Source of the DNA: CAYRLW01 sp964425215
GTDB taxonomy: Bacteria > Spirochaetota > Spirochaetia > Treponematales > Breznakiellaceae
DNA length: 10,638 bases
Direction: 5' to 3'
Assembly (NCBI GenBank): GCA_964425215.1
Contig: CAYRLW010000073.1
Location: 1 to 10,638 of the forward strand
How positions within the stretch are numbered: the first letter of the stretch is position 1; every line of letters begins with the position of its first letter. The notes under the pieces are model-generated. The model worked only from the letters and a program-made list of their open reading frames with translations, did no database searches and was not told the origin of the DNA. Shown here in pieces: positions 6,185 to 10,638 of this stretch. Made by a program: the position numbers and the translations under genes.

Positions 6185-8659
6185 ATGGAAATTACGCAAG
6201 AATTTATCGACGGACTGACCATCAACGAAGTACGGTTGATGAAGAAGATTGCGGAAACGTTAAACATCAACGTAAGCCAGGTCTCGGCGGTGGTGGGCTT
6301 GATACAGGAAGGGTGTACCGTCCCCTTTATCGCCCGATATCGGAAGGAAAAGACCGGAACCTTAGACGAGGTACAGGTTCGGGACGTGGATCACCTCTTT
6401 ACCAGCGGGAAAAACCTGGAAGGACGCCGGCTGGAGATTATTCGGGGTATTTTTGAGCAGGGTAAGCTGACGGAGAGCCTTTACGAGGTGATAAACCAGG
6501 CCCAGACGCTTACGGAGTTAGAGGACCTCTACGCCCCTTATAAGCGGAAAAAGAAAACCCGGGGAATGGTAGCCCAAGAAAAGGGCCTGGACCCCCTTGC
6601 CCAGGCCATGCAGGAGTTGGACAGCGAAAACTTGAGAATCAAGGCGACGGAGTTTATCAAAGACGATCCGGAGCACCCGGAACTTTCGGTGATTTCCGTG
6701 GATGACGCCCTCCAGGGAGCCATGGATATCATCGCCGAACAGGTAGCCCAGGACCCGGCAAACCGGGCCAGAATAAAGGCGTTCTACCTTTCCGACGGAA
6801 AGATACTCGTAAAGGGCGTGGGGGACGAGGAAAAGAAAAAAACATCCACCTATCAGATGTATTGGGATTATACGGAACGGCTCTCCCAAATAAAACCCCA
6901 CCGGGTTTTGGCTATTAACCGGGGAGAACGGGAGGGCTTGCTGGAAGTAACCATCGACGTGGATGAAAACACCGCCACCGAACTTTTGCTACGGGAATAC
7001 GTCATCCACAACGATTACCATAAAACCGCCGTGGAGGACGGCCTTAAACGGCTTCTTTCGCCTGCGGTGGTTCGAGAACTCCGGGGAGATCAGAGCGACG
7101 CGGCGGATGATCACGGGATATCGGTCTTCAGTCAAAATTTAAAAAACCTCTTGATGCAACAGCCTATCAAGGGTACCCGGGTGCTGGGCATCGACCCGGG
7201 AATCCGCACCGGCACCAAGTGCGCCGCCCTGGACGATACGGGGAAATACCTGGGCCACTTTGTCATCTATCAGCACCGTTCGGAGGAAGCAAAGCGCCTA
7301 ATTATGGAAGCCGTAAAGGCGTACAACGTCCAACTTATCGCCATCGGCAACGGTACCGGAAGCCACGAGGTGCAGGAAATGGTGGCCCAGGTGATTGCGG
7401 AAAACCATTTGGAGGTGCTGTACACGGTGGTGGACGAGGACGGCGCGTCGGTGTACTCGGCCAGCGATATAGCCCGGGAGGAGTTTCCCGAACTAGATTT
7501 GACGATTCGGGGCGCCATCTCCATAGGCCGGCGTCTTCAGGACCCCCTGGCGGAACTGGTAAAAATCGATCCTAAATCCATCGGCGTGGGGTTGTATCAG
7601 CACGATGTAAACCAGAAAAAACTATCCGAGACCCTGGACGAGGTGGTAGCATCGGTGGTCAACAACGTGGGGGTTAACTTGAATACCGCCAGCGCTTCCC
7701 TACTCCGGTATGTTTCCGGAATTAACGGTTCCTTAGCAAAAAAAATCGTCAAACACCGGGAGACCAAAGGGAAAATCGCGTCCCGGGCGGAACTGTTAGA
7801 GGTAGCCGGTATGGGGCCAAAAAGTTTTGAACAGTGCGCCGGGTTCCTTAAAATTCCCGAAAGCCCTAATCCCTTGGACAATACCTGGGTCCACCCAGAA
7901 AATTATCCCGTTGCCCAGGAAATTTACCACAGCCTGAGTACCGCCAAAGCCCTCTCGGCGGAGGAGATCCGGACGCTCAAGGAAAAGTACGGCATCGGAG
8001 ATACGACCATTTCGGATATTATTGAGGAATTGAAAAAACCCAACCGGGACCCCCGGGAAGGGTACCCCAAACCGATTATGCAAAAAGGGGTAGTCACCTT
8101 CGAAGATCTGAGCGAAGGAATGATGATCACCGGAAAAGTTAAAAACGTGGTAGATTTTGGAGCCTTTGTCGATTTAGGGATAAAAGAGACCGCCCTTATC
8201 CACGTTTCAGAGATCAGCGATCGGTTTATCAAGGACCCCATGGAAGCCCTAAAGGTTGGGGACGTAAAGGAATTCCGGATCATCGGTCTGGATTTGGACC
8301 GCCGGAGGATCAGCCTGAGCTTAAAATCCCCTAACGGCGCCCACAACGGGGGGGACCAAAAATACCGAGGTCAGGATAACCGGGGAGCGACATCCCCAAC
8401 ACACGCCGACGATCCGGCAAGGAGCATGGGAGAGGCGACTCAGGGCGGGAAAAAACGCCTTGTGGCGGTCCGAAAAAGCGGGGAAGCTTCCCCCGAATCC
8501 CAGGGCCTGCCGTCATCCCGTCCCCCCGCCAGGACCGACCAACGAAGCGGTCCTCGATCGGGACAAACGCCGGCCCTCCGGGACGACGACGATGGGACCA
8601 TGTACAACCCCTTCGCCGAGGCGCTTAAAAAGATTAAAGAGAAGAGCGGCAAACGGTAA
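6185..8659 (+). CDS. tex: Tex-type S1 RNA-binding protein (YqgF/HhH/S1 domains)
   Basis: This 824-residue protein has the full Tex architecture. The helical Tex N-terminal region includes VPFIARYRKEKTGTLDE (45-61). The YqgF/RuvC-like domain starts at LGIDPGIRTGTKCA (334-347) with AIGNGTGSHE downstream. A helix-hairpin-helix pair (about 494-558) contains NLNTASASLLRYVSGI and VAGMGPKSFEQ. The S1 domain (about 646-714) reads GKVKNVVDFGAFVDLG and ends RRISLSLKS. Tex is a cytoplasmic nucleic-acid-binding factor linked to transcription and RNA metabolism; its exact role varies between bacteria. Residues 715-824 are a polar, Gly/Pro/Ser-rich, probably disordered tail ending in an acidic patch and YNPFAEALKKIKEK. 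This makes the protein longer than the roughly 720-780 residues usual for the family. ATG 6185 has AAAGGA 11 bases upstream; ATG 6239 is a possible shorter start. The stop codon directly abuts the rsmG ATG. Confidence 0.95.
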   Translation: MEITQEFIDGLTINEVRLMKKIAETLNINVSQVSAVVGLIQEGCTVPFIARYRKEKTGTLDEVQVRDVDHLFTSGKNLEGRRLEIIRGIFEQGKLTESLYEVINQAQTLTELEDLYAPYKRKKKTRGMVAQEKGLDPLAQAMQELDSENLRIKATEFIKDDPEHPELSVISVDDALQGAMDIIAEQVAQDPANRARIKAFYLSDGKILVKGVGDEEKKKTSTYQMYWDYTERLSQIKPHRVLAINRGEREGLLEVTIDVDENTATELLLREYVIHNDYHKTAVEDGLKRLLSPAVVRELRGDQSDAADDHGISVFSQNLKNLLMQQPIKGTRVLGIDPGIRTGTKCAALDDTGKYLGHFVIYQHRSEEAKRLIMEAVKAYNVQLIAIGNGTGSHEVQEMVAQVIAENHLEVLYTVVDEDGASVYSASDIAREEFPELDLTIRGAISIGRRLQDPLAELVKIDPKSIGVGLYQHDVNQKKLSETLDEVVASVVNNVGVNLNTASASLLRYVSGINGSLAKKIVKHRETKGKIASRAELLEVAGMGPKSFEQCAGFLKIPESPNPLDNTWVHPENYPVAQEIYHSLSTAKALSAEEIRTLKEKYGIGDTTISDIIEELKKPNRDPREGYPKPIMQKGVVTFEDLSEGMMITGKVKNVVDFGAFVDLGIKETALIHVSEISDRFIKDPMEALKVGDVKEFRIIGLDLDRRRISLSLKSPNGAHNGGDQKYRGQDNRGATSPTHADDPARSMGEATQGGKKRLVAVRKSGEASPESQGLPSSRPPARTDQRSGPRSGQTPALRDDDDGTMYNPFAEALKKIKEKSGKR

Positions 8660-9358
8660 ATGGCGCTTTCTTCTGACCCCTTGCTCGAAGAGGGCCTGAA
8701 TGTCCTAGCCTCGCAGGATGAATTGGTAAAGAATTTACTAGAATTCCGCCGCGAAGAAATTTTGGCTAAACTCTGGGGCTATATTGAAGAAATAGAGCTC
8801 TTCAACACCGCCTACGGCCTTGTGGGGGCGGAGAACCGCCGGGAACTGGTGGTAAAGCACATCCTGGATTCTCTGGCGCCCCTGGGGCCCTTGGCTCGGC
8901 TCCTGAGCATAGAATCCTCCCCAGGGACGCACTCGCCGATCGCCGACGCGGGGTCCGGCGCGGGGCTCCCCGGAATACCCCTGGCCATCGTTCTCAACGA
9001 CTATCCCTTTACCCTCATCGAACGGATGGGGAGGCGCACAGGGTTCCTTCGCAATACCATCGCCGTACTGGCCCTTGAGAACGTGGAGGTCGAGCAGGCG
9101 GAGGTTGAAAAGGCAAAGGCCGGCCGTTTTTCCCTGGTTACATTCCGAGCCTTTCGCCCCTTGGACCCAGCCATGATCAAGGCCCTCTTTCGGCTTCTAA
9201 CGCCCCAGGGCGTCCTGGCCGCGTATAAAGCCCGGAATGAAAAAATACAAGAAGAGATGACCCCTATTGGGAACCTCGTGGGATCTTGGGAGGCCATAGA
9301 AACACCGGTTCCCTTTTTAGACGAAGAACGACGGCTCGTTATAATACGGCAGAGGTAA
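8660..9358 (+). CDS. rsmG: 16S rRNA (guanine-527-N7)-methyltransferase RsmG (GidB)
   Basis: RsmG uses S-adenosylmethionine to methylate N7 of G527 in 16S rRNA, within the 530 loop of the small subunit. The 232-residue protein shows the family signature HILDSLAPL (67-75), the SAM-binding loop IADAGSGAGLPGIPLAI (94-110), LIERMGRRTGFLRN (119-132) and the TFRAFRPLDP segment (161-170). Length is normal. The stretch between HILDSL and the SAM loop (about 76-93) looks some ten residues longer than in E. coli RsmG. Its ATG begins at the base immediately after the tex TAA, with no Shine-Dalgarno that I trust, so translation is probably coupled to tex. In many bacteria this gene sits beside mnmG or parAB; here it is tied to tex. 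Loss of RsmG is known to give low-level streptomycin resistance in several species. Confidence 0.93.
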   Translation: MALSSDPLLEEGLNVLASQDELVKNLLEFRREEILAKLWGYIEEIELFNTAYGLVGAENRRELVVKHILDSLAPLGPLARLLSIESSPGTHSPIADAGSGAGLPGIPLAIVLNDYPFTLIERMGRRTGFLRNTIAVLALENVEVEQAEVEKAKAGRFSLVTFRAFRPLDPAMIKALFRLLTPQGVLAAYKARNEKIQEEMTPIGNLVGSWEAIETPVPFLDEERRLVIIRQR

Positions 9359-9377
9359 AGAGAATTATCCAGGAAAC

Positions 9378-9393
9378 GGAGAGGGAATATCCC
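9378..9393 (+). promoter_or_regulatory. Ribosome binding site of the MFS gene, partly inside a small hairpin
   Basis: GGAGAGGG (9378-9385) is a good Shine-Dalgarno, 9 bases before the ATG at 9395. This supports that start over the in-frame ATG at 9401. GGGA (9383-9386) and TCCC (9390-9393) form a 4-pair stem with a 3-base loop that overlaps its 3' end. The stem is short, so an effect on translation is possible but not demonstrated. Confidence 0.55.
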
Positions 9394-9394
9394 A

Positions 9395-10638
9395 ATGGCC
9401 ATGAAGGATCAAAAATTCCAGGTTCGTCTTTTTTTCATTCCCTTCCTTAATCGATTCCTCCACTGGTTTGCGGTCGGTATTGGTACCACAGTGATGTCCC
9501 TTATGATGCTCTCAAAGGGCAGTACCGTCGAGACCCTGGGCCTTATAACCGGGATCTATTCCATATTCATCGTCGCGTTTGAGTTCCCAAGCGGCGTCCT
9601 GTCCGACATGATCGGTCAGAAAAAAATTTATCTGTTTTCCGTCGCCCTATCCATAGTCGGATATTCAATAGTCCTTTTCACGAACAGCCTTCTGTGGCTA
9701 TTTATGGGATTCGCTTTTTATGGAATTTCCAGGGCTTTTTCATCCGGATCGGTGGAGGCCCTGTTTATAAGCCGCTATATAACTAACCACGGCAAGGACT
9801 CGTTACACCAATTCATGAGCGCTTTGAACATCGGGGAAACCCTCGGTTTAGCCATTGGAGCCCTCCTGGGGGGGCTTATCCCTCTGGCATGGGAACACGT
9901 ATTCCCTTTTCATAATAAGTACAACGGGAATTTGGTGATACAGCTTAGTGTCCTTATCATTTTATTTTTTATAAGCCTCTTCTTCGTTACGGATCCCCAC
10001 GCTGGGACGCGTCACCGTATTTCCCTGATAATGCATATAAGGAATTCCTTAAGCGTGGTAACCCATAACCGGAATCTCGTCCTGTTGATCCTGGGCACCG
10101 CGGTCTGGGGCTTTTGTTTTAACGCCATAGAGCTGTACTGGCAACCCCGGGTCAAATTGATCCTTGGAGGAGAATCGAAAACCTGGATTTTTGGAATAAT
10201 AAATAGCGCCTATTTTTTAGCCGCCCTTATAGGCGTCGGAATAATTAATCTGATACTGGGGACTCGAAATCGAAAACCAAATATCATCCTTTTTGCCGGT
10301 CGATTATCGATAGGGCTTCTTATCATTCTTTTATCGTTCCAGTCTGACATTTTTCTGTTTTCATCGGTTTACCTATCGCTTTTTATGATAAACGGGATGA
10401 TGAATATCCCCGAAGGGACCCTGTTGAATACCCTCATTCCGGACGAAAACCGATCTTCGCTCCTTTCGTTAACGTCGCTAATGCTACAGGTAGGCGGCAT
10501 AAGTGGCTCCCTATTATTCAGCGCCCTGGTGGGAACGATGAACATTGGTGGCGTTTGGGTGCTTTCCGGGGCTGTGTTCGCCCTTTCGGGGCTTTTGTTC
10601 TTGCGCATAGGTACTTCACCGAAGGTTGAGCAAAGGGG
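9395..10638 (+). CDS. Major facilitator superfamily transporter (3' end outside window)
   Basis: The frame is open for 414 codons from ATG 9395 to the window edge, with no stop. It encodes a very hydrophobic protein with about twelve predicted membrane segments. MFS motif A, GVLSDMIGQKK (67-77), lies between the second and third segments as expected. SSGSVEALFISRYI (116-129) and the C-terminal-half segment LLNTLIPDENRSSLLSL (343-359) resemble the MFS_1 group that includes many putative exporters. Substrate cannot be told from sequence. Nearly all of a typical 400-430 residue MFS protein is present, so the stop probably lies just beyond the edge. The gene follows rsmG by 36 bases with no terminator-like structure between, so it is probably the third gene of a tex-rsmG-MFS unit. 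It has its own strong ribosome binding site, unlike rsmG. Confidence 0.88.
   Translation, partial: MAMKDQKFQVRLFFIPFLNRFLHWFAVGIGTTVMSLMMLSKGSTVETLGLITGIYSIFIVAFEFPSGVLSDMIGQKKIYLFSVALSIVGYSIVLFTNSLLWLFMGFAFYGISRAFSSGSVEALFISRYITNHGKDSLHQFMSALNIGETLGLAIGALLGGLIPLAWEHVFPFHNKYNGNLVIQLSVLIILFFISLFFVTDPHAGTRHRISLIMHIRNSLSVVTHNRNLVLLILGTAVWGFCFNAIELYWQPRVKLILGGESKTWIFGIINSAYFLAALIGVGIINLILGTRNRKPNIILFAGRLSIGLLIILLSFQSDIFLFSSVYLSLFMINGMMNIPEGTLLNTLIPDENRSSLLSLTSLMLQVGGISGSLLFSALVGTMNIGGVWVLSGAVFALSGLLFLRIGTSPKVEQR

Noticed and set aside
7219..7575. 118-codon plus-strand frame within tex
   Set aside because: It is a frame-shifted, Gly/Arg-rich reading of the YqgF domain; tex is continuous in its own frame with no sign of frameshift.
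1..10638. A novel defence, mobile or biosynthetic system
   Set aside because: Every long open frame is either a recognised housekeeping, signalling or transport gene or an antisense shadow; there are no integrases, transposases, nuclease-plus-ATPase cassettes or repeat arrays.

Overview
The window is an ordinary, densely packed bacterial chromosome segment of roughly even base composition. It holds seven protein genes; the first and last run off the window edges. The genes abut or overlap, and no gene-free stretch exceeds 300 bases; the longest gap is 228 bases (5957-6184). I see no tRNA, rRNA, insertion sequence, phage gene or CRISPR array. Gene content (glutamine-type NAD synthetase, 7TM hybrid histidine kinase, Tex next to RsmG) and the style of the proteins would fit a spirochaete of the Treponema group. 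That is an impression, not a proof, because nothing in the window is strictly diagnostic.

Layout. (1) Plus strand, 2-2125: the C-terminal part of glutamine-dependent NAD+ synthetase, whose reading frame is open back to the window edge, followed 3 bases later by an exported CapA-type metallophosphatase-like protein. (2) Minus strand, 2093-4669: a large membrane hybrid sensor kinase (7TM, two PAS-like regions, HisKA, HATPase, receiver) that converges on capA and overlaps its 3' end by 33 bases. (3) Plus strand, 4724-5956: a divergent member of the dicarboxylate/amino acid:cation symporter fold. It has a well-spaced sigma-70-like promoter that would start the transcript almost on the ATG. (4) 5957-6184: a gap containing three successive inverted repeats. 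(5) Plus strand, 6185-10638: a probable operon of tex, rsmG and an MFS transporter, with tex and rsmG abutting exactly (stop codon followed at once by ATG).

The genes do not form one evident pathway. NAD synthesis (nadE) and a cell-envelope protein (CapA-like) share a transcription unit. The kinase and the symporter are divergent, so the kinase might sense something related to transport, but nothing in the sequence shows this. tex and rsmG are both ribosome/RNA-related, and the MFS exporter is probably a passenger in that operon.

I did not find a new biological system. The items most worth a second look are: the symporter, which keeps the fold but has lost the canonical substrate- and sodium-binding motifs; its possible leaderless promoter; and the tex leader, in which one segment can pair with either of two downstream copies of the same hexamer.
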